Shown here one piece after another: positions 45,155-53,693 of a stretch of 64,000 nt of DNA. Source of the stretch: CAYTSA01 sp964440345. GTDB lineage: Bacteria; Desulfobacterota; Desulfovibrionia; Desulfovibrionales; Desulfovibrionaceae. The position numbers and the translations under genes are program-made. Numbering within the stretch: the stretch's first letter is position 1; each line of letters opens with the position of its first letter. The stretch is taken from NCBI GenBank assembly GCA_964440345.1, contig CAYTSA010000009.1:1-64000 (forward strand), written 5' to 3'. A model generated the notes under the pieces. That model saw only the letters and a program-made list of their open reading frames with translations, ran no database searches and was not told the DNA's origin.

Positions 45155-45168
45155 GGAACTGCTTTTGC
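45155..45168 (+). promoter_or_regulatory. Sigma-54 (-24/-12) promoter ahead of the PilZ gene
   Basis: TTGGAACTGCTTTTGCAT has GG at 45155-45156 and GC at 45167-45168 separated by exactly ten bases, with TTGCA at the -12 element. It lies 63 bases upstream of the PilZ gene start and beside the divergent NtrC-type activator gene. Confidence 0.65.
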
Positions 45169-45230
45169 ATGTAGAAGGCGTCAGTGTTGCACCATCACAT
45201 CCTGACAAAACAAAGATGAGGGGACGCGCT

Positions 45231-46007
45231 ATGCATACACAGACAACAGCTCTCAATTCGAACAACGTTCACGCAGCGGCGGGGCAGCCAGTCTGGGCAG
45301 TGAGGCAGCAAGGCCGAAATGTGAAACGGTCCCCGGTTCGTATTCTTCCTGAGCAGATGCGGACCATGAGCGGCGACACGTTGGTAGTGGAGTTCGGCCA
45401 GCGCATGATGGTGGAGCTCTTGGGCTACGGCCAGCGCTTGTGGGGCGAGGTGGTTGCCGTCCGTCGAGGCAAGTTCATCGCTTTGCATATCCCGGATTTG
45501 TTCAAATATAAAAAGGATGTGGTCAACGAGAGCATGGTCGCTGTAAGGGGCATGGTTGCAGGAAGCAGCATGTATGGTTTTCGCACCGCCATCATGGGAA
45601 TTATGGAGTATCCGGAGCAGCTGTTGTTTCTCACGTTTCCTGCAAAATACGAAAGCCTGAATTTGCGAAAGGAAGAGCGCGTCGGGTGTTTCATTTCAGC
45701 AGCGCTTGTATTTGGCGGCGAGGAACATGCCGGCGCAGTGGTGAATCTCTCCCAGGGCGGCGCCATGGTCTCTGTGACGTTAGTGGAAGGGGCTCCTCTT
45801 GCGGGCGTGCAAAAAGACGAGCAAATATTTATTGTTTTCACCCTGCAGGAAAACGGCTATACTGCTTGCGTCAGATGTATCGTCCGGTCTGTGGAAAACA
45901 GCAGCGGCGTTATACGTTTGGGGCTGCAGTTCAAAACGTTTGTTGGGCAGTCTGCTTCGGCCGTGCAAGAGTATGTTATGGAGGCGAAGCAGTACGCTGC
46001 AGCTTAG
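45231..46007 (+). CDS. PilZ-domain cyclic-di-GMP receptor (YcgR-like)
   Basis: About 258 residues. An N-terminal YcgR-like beta domain (about 45-150; GDTLVVEFGQRMMVELLG) precedes a PilZ domain with RKEERV and NLSQGG, the two signature elements that hold cyclic-di-GMP. Proteins of this design slow flagella or alter secretion when the messenger rises. ATG 45231 is chosen over upstream ATGs because GAGGGG precedes it. Expression is probably sigma-54-dependent. Confidence 0.88.
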   Translation: MHTQTTALNSNNVHAAAGQPVWAVRQQGRNVKRSPVRILPEQMRTMSGDTLVVEFGQRMMVELLGYGQRLWGEVVAVRRGKFIALHIPDLFKYKKDVVNESMVAVRGMVAGSSMYGFRTAIMGIMEYPEQLLFLTFPAKYESLNLRKEERVGCFISAALVFGGEEHAGAVVNLSQGGAMVSVTLVEGAPLAGVQKDEQIFIVFTLQENGYTACVRCIVRSVENSSGVIRLGLQFKTFVGQSASAVQEYVMEAKQYAAA

Positions 46008-46178
46008 AGCATTTCAATCGTTAAATGCTATAGTGTTTGCTCATGGGCTTGTGGGCGCACGTTGTGACGCGTTGAAGGCGAGTTGTCTTTTGAACGCCCC
46101 CCCGGTCAAGGACATGCTTATCGTCGTCGTTTCGCAACGTGCGCCTGCAGGCCGCATGAGTATGCCTCGGGAGGCGCA

Positions 46179-47444
46179 ATGGCTGGAAAGCCACAGTATA
46201 TTCCGGTATTTGTTGGCCGTCAGGCTGTTTATACCCAGGACCGAGAGGTGTGGGGGTATGAATTACTCTTCCGGTCTGGGGCCAAATCCACCGCAGCCGC
46301 CATCTCCAATGACACCAGCGCTACCGCCCAGGTGATTATTGACGGGTTTGCCTTGGCGGACGCTACGTTGGAGCCGGGACGCAAAGCCTTGATAAATTTT
46401 CCTGAAAACCTTTTGCTCAAAGGCGCTCCTCTGGTCTTGCCCGCAGAGACTTGTATAGTGGAAGTGCTGGAGACCGTGACCCCCTCCAAGGAAGTGGTTG
46501 CTGCGCTGCGTAAGCTGAAAGACAAAGGCTACACCGTGGCCCTGGATGATTTTGTGGGCCAGGAGGGCTATGAACCCATCTTGGAAATTGCAGACATCGT
46601 CAAGATGGAGGTGCTGAACCGTTCTATGACTGAGATCATCAAGACGGGACAAACATTGCAACAATACGGTTGTGAATTGCTTGCAGAAAAAATAGAAGAC
46701 CAAGAGATATTTGAACTGTCGCAGGCTTTAGGATGCACGTACTATCAAGGGTTTTATTTTAGCAAGCCTGAGATATTGTCTGGCCGCAAGCTGCCGAGTG
46801 CTGAGATGAGCCGTTTGCGCGTGCTCAAAGAACTGGGCGACGCCGAATACAAAGTGGGCCATGTGGCCAGAATCATCGGTCAGGACGCTGGCTTGAGTTA
46901 TCGGCTGCTCAAATATGTCAACTCTGCTTTTCGAGCTATGCGTAAAAAGGTGAGTTCTCTGGCCCAGGCTGTGACGTTGATGGGGGGCAAGCCTTTGAAA
47001 CGCTGGCTCATGGTGGCGATGATGGCGGACATGAAGGGCGGCGGGCAGGCTGAGGAACTGACATTTCGATCCGCCATGCGCGGTCGTTTTTTAGAAAAGA
47101 TCGCCGAAAAGCAGCAGGGCAGAGGGTATGAACCGGACGCCATGTTTATGCTGGGGCTGTTTTCCAATCTGGACGCCATGTTGGGCATGCCCATGCATGA
47201 GATTACAGCGCATTTGCCTTTGGATTCACAGATGGAGGACGCCTTATGCGGCCAGCAGAACGCAGCCCGGCAGTGGATTGACCTGGCTGCAGCTCTGGAG
47301 GAGGGGGATTGGAAAAAGTCGCGCGAATTGATGCGTGAAAAGAAGCTGGCCCCTGAAGCAGTCGCCATGCTGCACGCTGAGGCCGGGGCCTGGGCCTGTG
47401 CATTGATGGGCTATAAAGAGGCCAAGACGCAAGACTTGGCGTGA
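46179..47444 (+). CDS. EAL-like/HDOD signalling protein (YuxH family)
   Basis: A 421-residue protein. The N-terminal EAL-like domain has YELLFRS in place of EAL and lacks several metal ligands, so it is probably non-catalytic (ALDDFVGQEGYEPILEIADIVKME is the remnant core). A C-terminal HDOD domain spans about 200-400 (LSYRLLKYVNSAFRAMRKKVSSLAQAVTLMGGKPLKRWLMV). It likely serves as a protein-interaction or messenger-binding module in the neighbouring pilus/signalling system. GGGAGG lies just before ATG 46179. Confidence 0.87.
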   Translation: MAGKPQYIPVFVGRQAVYTQDREVWGYELLFRSGAKSTAAAISNDTSATAQVIIDGFALADATLEPGRKALINFPENLLLKGAPLVLPAETCIVEVLETVTPSKEVVAALRKLKDKGYTVALDDFVGQEGYEPILEIADIVKMEVLNRSMTEIIKTGQTLQQYGCELLAEKIEDQEIFELSQALGCTYYQGFYFSKPEILSGRKLPSAEMSRLRVLKELGDAEYKVGHVARIIGQDAGLSYRLLKYVNSAFRAMRKKVSSLAQAVTLMGGKPLKRWLMVAMMADMKGGGQAEELTFRSAMRGRFLEKIAEKQQGRGYEPDAMFMLGLFSNLDAMLGMPMHEITAHLPLDSQMEDALCGQQNAARQWIDLAAALEEGDWKKSRELMREKKLAPEAVAMLHAEAGAWACALMGYKEAKTQDLA

Positions 47445-47501
47445 CTGGTTGGGCGGCTGTTTTTCTTCCTTTCTGTCTGTGCGCCCTGGCGCAGTTCTGG
47501 G

Positions 47502-49208
47502 CTACATAGCTATGCCCTGGTATTCCTCATACGTAGTAATTCCCTGAAAGACCTTTTCCGCACAATCCATTTTCAGCGTTCTGAGCAGACCGTTGCGCAC
47601 GGCGGTGTCTTGAATCTCTTTGGAAGAGGCTTTCCTAATAATGAGGTCTTGGATGAGGGGCTCAATTTCCAGCAATTCGTAGACGCCTACGCGGCCTTTC
47701 AACCCCATGTTGCCGCATCGGGCGCAGCCTTTACCCCGGAAAAAGTGCATGGCCTGGTCTGCCTGCATGTTGATGAGTTCGGAGACTTCAGATGCTGGGG
47801 CTTCGTAGAATTCAATACATTCAGAACAAATGCGCCGGGCGAGCCGTTGCGCCACCACCAGCAGCAAGGTGGTGGAAAGCACAAAAGGGTCTACGCCCAT
47901 TTCGGTGAACCGGGTCACGGCGCTGGAGGCGTCGTTGGTGTGCAGGGTGGAGAGCACTTTATGGCCAGTCATGGCTGCTTTAACGGCGATTTCTGCAGTT
48001 TCTGCGTCGCGTATCTCACCGACCATGATGACATCCGGGTCTTGCCGCAGGATGGACCGCAATCCGTCGGCAAAAGTCATGCCGGCTTTGCGGTTCAGCT
48101 GTATCTGGGTGATTCCCTCGACGCGGGATTCCACTGGGTCTTCCAGAGTGACGATGTTGACGCCAGGCGTGTTCAGCCGCTCTAGGATGGCGTAAAGCAG
48201 AGTGGTTTTACCGCTGCCAGTGGGGCCAGTAGCCAGGATCATGCCGTGGGGTTTAATGAGGGCCCGTTTGATGATGTTGATCTGGTCGTCGCTCATGCCC
48301 AGGTCTTCCAGCTCCAGGGTCTTGCCTCCCTCTTCGTGTAAGCGCATGACCACTTTTTCGCCATATATGGTGGGCAAAGTGGAGGTCCGCACGTGGACCT
48401 CGCTGTTTTTGACTTTGAAGGAGAATCGTCCGTCCTGCGGCACGCGGCAGATCGAGATGTCCAGGTTGGAGAGGAGCTTGAGCCGGGAGACAATGGCGTT
48501 GAAATATTTTTTGGGAGGAGACACTTGATCCAGGAGAATGCCGTCAATCCTGTAGCGCAGTATGGCTCTGTCCTGCTCTTGAGAAAGGTGAACGTCGCTG
48601 GCCCCCTGGCTGTGAGCGTGCAGCAGTATTTTGTTGACCAGTTTGACCACGGGCCTGTCTTCCGCTTCTGCTTGCGCCGTGGCAATATTGTACGAATCAT
48701 CTTTGCTGGATGTATCCAGTTCCGGCTCGCCCTCTTCATCAGTAAGGCCCATATCCAGCTCTGAGGAGCCAACGCTGATGCCGTACACCATGTTCGTCAG
48801 CTCGCTCAACTCGCTCTGCACGCAGATAACCGGTTCCACGTCCAAGTCAGTGATGCGGACCAGGTCGTCAATAACGACCAGGTCCATGGGGTCGGTCATG
48901 GCCACCCACACCAAGCCGTTTTCGCTTTTTAGTGGAGCAACCTGATAGCGGGTGGCGATGTTTTCCGGGATAATTTCCTGGAGGGTGGGCGAGGGTTTGA
49001 ATTTGTCCTTGCTATACCTTTCAACGCCTCTTTGTCTGCTCACAGCATTGACGATGGCTTCTTCATCGACAATTTTATGCTGCACCAGAAATTGGCCGAG
49101 TTTAAGGCCGCTTCCTTTCTGGCGTTTGAGCGCAGAAGCCAGGGCTTGTTCAGATAACAGGCCTTCCTGAACAAGCAATTCCCCAAGTTTGCCTTGTACG
49201 CGCGCCAT
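47502..49208 (-). CDS. PilB/GspE-type secretion ATPase with MshEN-like N-terminus
   Basis: A 568-residue hexameric ATPase. N-terminal MshEN/T2SSE-N domain (about 1-140; KLGELLVQEGLLSEQALASALKRQ, then LKLGQFLVQHKIVDEEAI), a motif pair that binds cyclic-di-GMP in MshE. Catalytic core: Walker A ATGPTGSGKTT, Asp box, EIRDAETAEIAVKAAMTGH and LRSILRQDPDVIMVGE. A four-cysteine zinc site is present as RRICSEC and CARCG. It could drive pilus assembly or type II secretion, but no pilin or platform gene is near. Confidence 0.9.
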   Translation of the reverse strand: MARVQGKLGELLVQEGLLSEQALASALKRQKGSGLKLGQFLVQHKIVDEEAIVNAVSRQRGVERYSKDKFKPSPTLQEIIPENIATRYQVAPLKSENGLVWVAMTDPMDLVVIDDLVRITDLDVEPVICVQSELSELTNMVYGISVGSSELDMGLTDEEGEPELDTSSKDDSYNIATAQAEAEDRPVVKLVNKILLHAHSQGASDVHLSQEQDRAILRYRIDGILLDQVSPPKKYFNAIVSRLKLLSNLDISICRVPQDGRFSFKVKNSEVHVRTSTLPTIYGEKVVMRLHEEGGKTLELEDLGMSDDQINIIKRALIKPHGMILATGPTGSGKTTLLYAILERLNTPGVNIVTLEDPVESRVEGITQIQLNRKAGMTFADGLRSILRQDPDVIMVGEIRDAETAEIAVKAAMTGHKVLSTLHTNDASSAVTRFTEMGVDPFVLSTTLLLVVAQRLARRICSECIEFYEAPASEVSELINMQADQAMHFFRGKGCARCGNMGLKGRVGVYELLEIEPLIQDLIIRKASSKEIQDTAVRNGLLRTLKMDCAEKVFQGITTYEEYQGIAM

Positions 49209-49221
49209 ATGTACTGTTTCC

Positions 49222-50961
49222 TCAACTGGGTTCGCCTGCGGAGCTGAACCATTTCGCAGGGGGTGTAAAATCTTGTTTCTTTTCCAAAAAATCTGTCAAA
49301 TACCGTCTAAAGCTGAACATCCCTTCCTGAAAACCCATCTCCACTATAGAATCAATTTGTGACATTTTATTTTCACGCAGAGAGTTCTTAAGGGCTTGGT
49401 TGGAGCGCAGAATGGAGAGCAGGGGCACACGGAAATTCATGTCGGGCAGTTGGGTGAGCCGTTGGACGATAACGCCCCGCAGCACTGCGGAAAGTTGATG
49501 CCGGACCAGGTCTTGGGAGTCCATGGGGAAGGAGTTGCAGATGCGGTAGACGGCTTCTTCCGGAGAGCTTGCGTGCATGGTAGCCAGCACCAGGTGGCCA
49601 GATTCAGCCACGTTTAGCGTTTCGCGGATAACTTCGGGGTCCCGCATTTCGCCCACAAAAATGACGTCCGGCATTTGCCGCAGCACGTCTTGCAATGCTT
49701 GTTCGAAGGAAAGGAAATGCACCCGGTATTCGCGCTGTTCTATGAAGGACCGGATGGACTGGTGCCGGTATTCTATGGGGTCTTCCAGGGTGATGATGTG
49801 GGCGTTGCGCGACCGGTTGACATAGTCGATCATGGAGGCCAGGGTCGATGTTTTTCCAGTCCCGGTGGCGCCGCACATGACGACCAGTCCCGAATGCAGC
49901 TCGCAAAAATCTTTAATGGAAGGGTGCAGGTTCAGCGAATCAATGGAAGGCGGTTTGCCTGGCAGCAGCCGAAAGGAGAGGGACAGCCCCCGAGCCATTT
50001 GCGCGACATGTATCCGCAGAAATATTTTGTTCATGGACAGTGAGAAATCAACTGATTTGCGCTTTTCGAGAATAGCCAACTGCTTCTCGTTCATGAGCTT
50101 TTGGGCCAGCGCCTCCACCTCGTCGAATTTCCAGAAGATGTCTTTTTGAATGAATATTTTTCCCCGCTTGCGCAGGACAACGGGATGGTTGCCGCTTATG
50201 TGGAAGTCGGCTCCTTCCTGTTCCACGCATGCAGCTACTATCTGCTTGAAAACATTTAGTGTTTTTGCTGCTAATAATCCCTCCGCCTTGTCCCTGAGAA
50301 AAGCGGAAGACTGGTCCTCGGGCTTTCCGGCAGATGCTTGGCCAGACGCGTAGGCCGACTGGGCCAGAGCGGAGACTTCCGGAGTAGGCTCCAAATAGTT
50401 TGCAGGGCCTTTTGATGGAGCACCCAGTGAAGGCAGTCCTTGCTGGTCTTCCTTGTGTTCCGGCGGGGAGGCAAGCAGTTTCTCGTCAATGTGAATCCGG
50501 GTCGGTTCCTGAGAGTCCTCTTCCTCGCCCAAGCCGTATATGGCGCTGTTGAGCCAGGAGAGCTGCTGTTTGTTGCAGATGAGCGGCTCAGTTTCCTGGC
50601 CGGTTTTTTGGGATACTCTGTCCAGAGCGATAATGTCTGTGGGGTCGGTCATGGCGACATAGAGAACGCCGTCTTTCTCTTGCACCGGCACAAGATTGTA
50701 TTGCAGAGCCAGTTCTTCGGGTATGAGCGAACGCACTGCCGGGTCCGGCGGGTATTTTGCGCGGTTGAATTGGTCCACGCCCAACTGCTTGGCAACAGCA
50801 ATGACGATTTTATTTTCAGTAATAATGCCTTCTTGAATGAGGCACTCGCCCAGCTTGACGTTGCGGCTGCGGTGTTTGACGAGAGTTTCTTCCAGCGTGG
50901 CCCGGTCTATGAGGCCGGCGTCTATGAGCATTTCCCCCAATCGCTTGCGGGTTCTTACCAT
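49222..50961 (-). CDS. PilT/PilU-like ATPase with MshEN-like N-terminus
   Basis: About 579 residues, starting MVRTRKRLGEM. An N-terminal MshEN-like domain (RLGEMLIDAGLIDRATLEETL, then VKLGECLIQEGIITENKIVIAV) is followed by a Pro/Ala-rich linker and a PilT-type retraction ATPase (CGATGTGKTSTLASMIDYVN, EMRDPEVIRETLNVAESGHLV), which lacks the zinc site of PilB. PilT proteins normally have no such N-terminal domain, so this is a PilT core with a cyclic-di-GMP-type front end. ATG 50961 has GAGGAG upstream; ATG 51012 has none. Confidence 0.88.
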   Translation of the reverse strand: MVRTRKRLGEMLIDAGLIDRATLEETLVKHRSRNVKLGECLIQEGIITENKIVIAVAKQLGVDQFNRAKYPPDPAVRSLIPEELALQYNLVPVQEKDGVLYVAMTDPTDIIALDRVSQKTGQETEPLICNKQQLSWLNSAIYGLGEEEDSQEPTRIHIDEKLLASPPEHKEDQQGLPSLGAPSKGPANYLEPTPEVSALAQSAYASGQASAGKPEDQSSAFLRDKAEGLLAAKTLNVFKQIVAACVEQEGADFHISGNHPVVLRKRGKIFIQKDIFWKFDEVEALAQKLMNEKQLAILEKRKSVDFSLSMNKIFLRIHVAQMARGLSLSFRLLPGKPPSIDSLNLHPSIKDFCELHSGLVVMCGATGTGKTSTLASMIDYVNRSRNAHIITLEDPIEYRHQSIRSFIEQREYRVHFLSFEQALQDVLRQMPDVIFVGEMRDPEVIRETLNVAESGHLVLATMHASSPEEAVYRICNSFPMDSQDLVRHQLSAVLRGVIVQRLTQLPDMNFRVPLLSILRSNQALKNSLRENKMSQIDSIVEMGFQEGMFSFRRYLTDFLEKKQDFTPPAKWFSSAGEPS

Positions 50962-51162
50962 GTGCTGCTCCTCGGGGACGGCTGAGCCGTCATTGTACTG
51001 CCATTGCGCCATCAGAGGCGTTTAAGCTGCAGAAGTGTACAGGGAATCACTATCATCAGGCTGCAGGATTGATATGACAGCCTATCGTGATTCGTCAACA
51101 CCATAGTCTGCAGCAGCAAGGGCGAATATGGCGCTGCTGCAGCCGCTGCCTAAGAGCATGAT

Positions 51163-52854
51163 TTACAAATCTAGAACGGCGCGGGCCAGTTGCACTATCT
51201 CCGGCGGGCGGAAGGGCTTGGTCATATAGACGTCTGCGCCAGCCTCCATGCCTCTCTGTTTGTCGAACTCCTGGCCCTTTGCAGTGAGCATGGCAATGTA
51301 TACGTTCTGCAGTTTCAGCTTTTGTTTAACAGTTTCGCAAACATCAAAGCCGTTCATTTTGGGCATCATCACGTCGAGAAAGACCAGCGCAGGGGTTTCT
51401 TCCTGGATCATGCGCAAGCCTTCTTCGCCGTTTTCAGCGAACATCAAGGTGACGCCTTCGTCCTCCAGGTTCTCCAACGACTGCTCCAGAAGCATGCGGA
51501 TGTGCGGCTCGTCGTCAACCATAAGGATTTTTCTGTTGCCAGAGTCAGCTGGTCCAGCAGGAGCGGCTGACGGGCTGGGGGCCGGGCTGGCTGACGGGCT
51601 GGGAGCGTGGACATCTTCATGGGAAACCGGTTCCTGCATCGCAGTTGGCGCGGCCAGCTGCTCTGTCGGGCTCTTTTCTTCTACCACCAGAGAGTCCAGC
51701 GAGGGTTGCCAGGTTTTCCCGCTCAGCCGGTAGTGCAGAGTCTGGGCCCATTCCAGGTCAGGCTTGAGCTTGAGAATGGCGACAACGACTTTGAACGCCT
51801 TGGCGTTGTCCTTGGCTTGCATGTACGTTTTTGCCAGGGCAAACGCTGTGTTCGGGTCGCCCGGCGTTAGGCGCAAGGCCAGTTCATAATAAAGCCTGGC
51901 CCGGTCAATGTCGCCGCGAGCCCGCAAGGAGTCTGCGACAGATTTAAAAGGGTTAACGGGCCGGTGGCCAAGTTTTTTCAGTTCCCGGTAGAAGCTTACA
52001 GCCTCCTGGTTGCGCCGGGATAAAACATAGGCCTCTGCAGCTTTATTGAAAAATGTCCGGGCTTTTTCCAAGTCTCCCAGACCCTTGGAAGCAATACCCA
52101 TGCCTTTGTAAGCTTCTGGGACAAGCGTTTTGGCTGCAAATGAGTTGGTGAACTCGGTAAGGGCTCTTTTATACTGCTGTTTTTTGAGAAGTTCTTTGCC
52201 AGCAAGAAACCTTTTTTTGGCTACTGCTATGGGGTCTTGCTGGGGTTTCGCAGTGTGGGAGGGGGCAGCAGGCTTGTGCGCAGCACTGCTGGGCGGGGAT
52301 GATTGTTCAGGCGTTGCGTGGTCTTCAGTCATGGGCGCATCCGTTTTCGGGGCGGCAGGTTGTTTCGGCGTGTCAGGCTCGTGTTGCACCGGCGCCTGTT
52401 CGGGGGAGGGCGTTTCCGGCTCAGGGTCCACAAAGACGGCCTGGTCTGTGTAGTCTGGCAAATCAACGCCGGAGGCCTTGACGGTTTCTGTAATTTTCTT
52501 CCCCAGCTCTTGGGCGGGGATGGGTTTTGATATGAACGTTTCTCCGCCGTGTTTGCGTGCGGTTTCGATGATGTCCTGGTCCAACGCCGGCACCATTATT
52601 AAGGCTGGCACTTTTGCGAACGTTTTGTTTTTGTCCATGGTCTGCAACAGCCAGAGGTTGTCTGCCTGAAGCAGGGACCAGTCTAACAGAGCGAAGTCCA
52701 CGGCGCCGTCGTTGAGGGTCTCCCAGGCGGTTTCAGAATCAGAGGCGAACATGGTGACGTTGTGGCCGCAAAAAGCTGTCATGTTCGCCAGAACACGCTG
52801 TGTTACGGGGTTTTGGTCCGCCACCAGGACTCTCAGGCCTTTGGGCTCAGACAT
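51163..52854 (-). CDS. Receiver-TPR-receiver signalling protein
   Basis: A 563-residue protein. N-terminal receiver about 1-125 (acceptor in FALLDWSLLQAD), a disordered Pro/Ala/Ser linker, TPR units about 210-385 (KRALTEFTNSFAAKTLVPEAYKGMGIASKGLGD, RARLYYELALRLTPGDPNTAFALAKTYMQAKDN), a second linker and a C-terminal receiver (LVFLDVMMPKMNG, MTKPFRP). The layout recalls adaptor proteins that link kinases to motility or pilus machinery. It is in the same operon as the two ATPases. Confidence 0.87.
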   Translation of the reverse strand: MSEPKGLRVLVADQNPVTQRVLANMTAFCGHNVTMFASDSETAWETLNDGAVDFALLDWSLLQADNLWLLQTMDKNKTFAKVPALIMVPALDQDIIETARKHGGETFISKPIPAQELGKKITETVKASGVDLPDYTDQAVFVDPEPETPSPEQAPVQHEPDTPKQPAAPKTDAPMTEDHATPEQSSPPSSAAHKPAAPSHTAKPQQDPIAVAKKRFLAGKELLKKQQYKRALTEFTNSFAAKTLVPEAYKGMGIASKGLGDLEKARTFFNKAAEAYVLSRRNQEAVSFYRELKKLGHRPVNPFKSVADSLRARGDIDRARLYYELALRLTPGDPNTAFALAKTYMQAKDNAKAFKVVVAILKLKPDLEWAQTLHYRLSGKTWQPSLDSLVVEEKSPTEQLAAPTAMQEPVSHEDVHAPSPSASPAPSPSAAPAGPADSGNRKILMVDDEPHIRMLLEQSLENLEDEGVTLMFAENGEEGLRMIQEETPALVFLDVMMPKMNGFDVCETVKQKLKLQNVYIAMLTAKGQEFDKQRGMEAGADVYMTKPFRPPEIVQLARAVLDL

Positions 52855-52888
52855 ATCTATCCTTTTTTCGTAGCGTGAAGGCGCTCAT

Positions 52889-53689
52889 TCATGTTTGTTC
52901 TTGGAGTACTTGTTCCACAGTATGCAGCTTGGCCTGAAGACGGGTACTGTGAAGGGCCATACCGCTTAAGCTGGCCATGGCGACAAACAGATTCAAATCC
53001 TGAGAGCTGTACGTAGTGGGTTCTTCACTGCTTGCCCAGGCAAATCCGTGTACTTTGCCTCCGGTTTTTAAAGGGCTGCACAGAATGGAAACGGCTTTCC
53101 CCATGCCGTCGTCAAACCGGCTGTCCACCCGTGTGTCATTGACTATCTCAGCCCGGCCTTTTTCAAGAACATCAGTATAAATGTCTTTTCCAGCAGCAAG
53201 GTTGAGCCTGATGCGGTCTTCATTGCCCTGGAAGGCGATGAGCTGAGGGCTCGTTGCGGGATGCAGGCTGAGCAGTGCGGCGGAATCGGCTTTAACCACG
53301 TTCATGAGTTCATCAATGAAACGCTGAGCAATGGTTTCTGTCTTTGCTGTATCTGCGTAGTCCTGGATAAGTTGACACAACAGAGTAATTTCGTTGTATT
53401 TTTCCAGGGCGTCGCGAACCACGACTTGCTTGTCCCGTTCGCGCATGGCCAGGTTTGACAGTGCTCTGGCCACCATGGAGGCTGAGTGGGCAGCGCCGCG
53501 GACTGTCCCTATGGTTTCGCCGTCCATGATTATGGGAATGGCTTCCCCGGGGGAGTCTTCAGGGCCGAAGACCAAGGCGCCTTGGGCGTCCAAAATGGCA
53601 AACGGGCCGCCCGGGCTGTTGGCCAGTTCGTCCAGAAAGCCTGCTACTGGCTTGTCTTTGAGAAACCGCTTGAGTTTGACTGCCGCCAT
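52889..53689 (-). CDS. GAF-domain signalling protein
   Basis: A 266-residue soluble protein. An N-terminal PAS-like stretch (about 15-65; GPFAILDAQGALVFGPED) and a GAF domain about 100-255 (EITLLCQLIQDYADTAKTETIAQRFIDELMNVVKADSAALLSL, SILCSPLKTGGKVHGF). No output domain is present. It lies between the histidine kinase and the receiver-TPR protein and probably senses a small molecule for them. Confidence 0.8.
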   Translation of the reverse strand: MAAVKLKRFLKDKPVAGFLDELANSPGGPFAILDAQGALVFGPEDSPGEAIPIIMDGETIGTVRGAAHSASMVARALSNLAMRERDKQVVVRDALEKYNEITLLCQLIQDYADTAKTETIAQRFIDELMNVVKADSAALLSLHPATSPQLIAFQGNEDRIRLNLAAGKDIYTDVLEKGRAEIVNDTRVDSRFDDGMGKAVSILCSPLKTGGKVHGFAWASSEEPTTYSSQDLNLFVAMASLSGMALHSTRLQAKLHTVEQVLQEQT

Positions 53690-53693
53690 ATCA

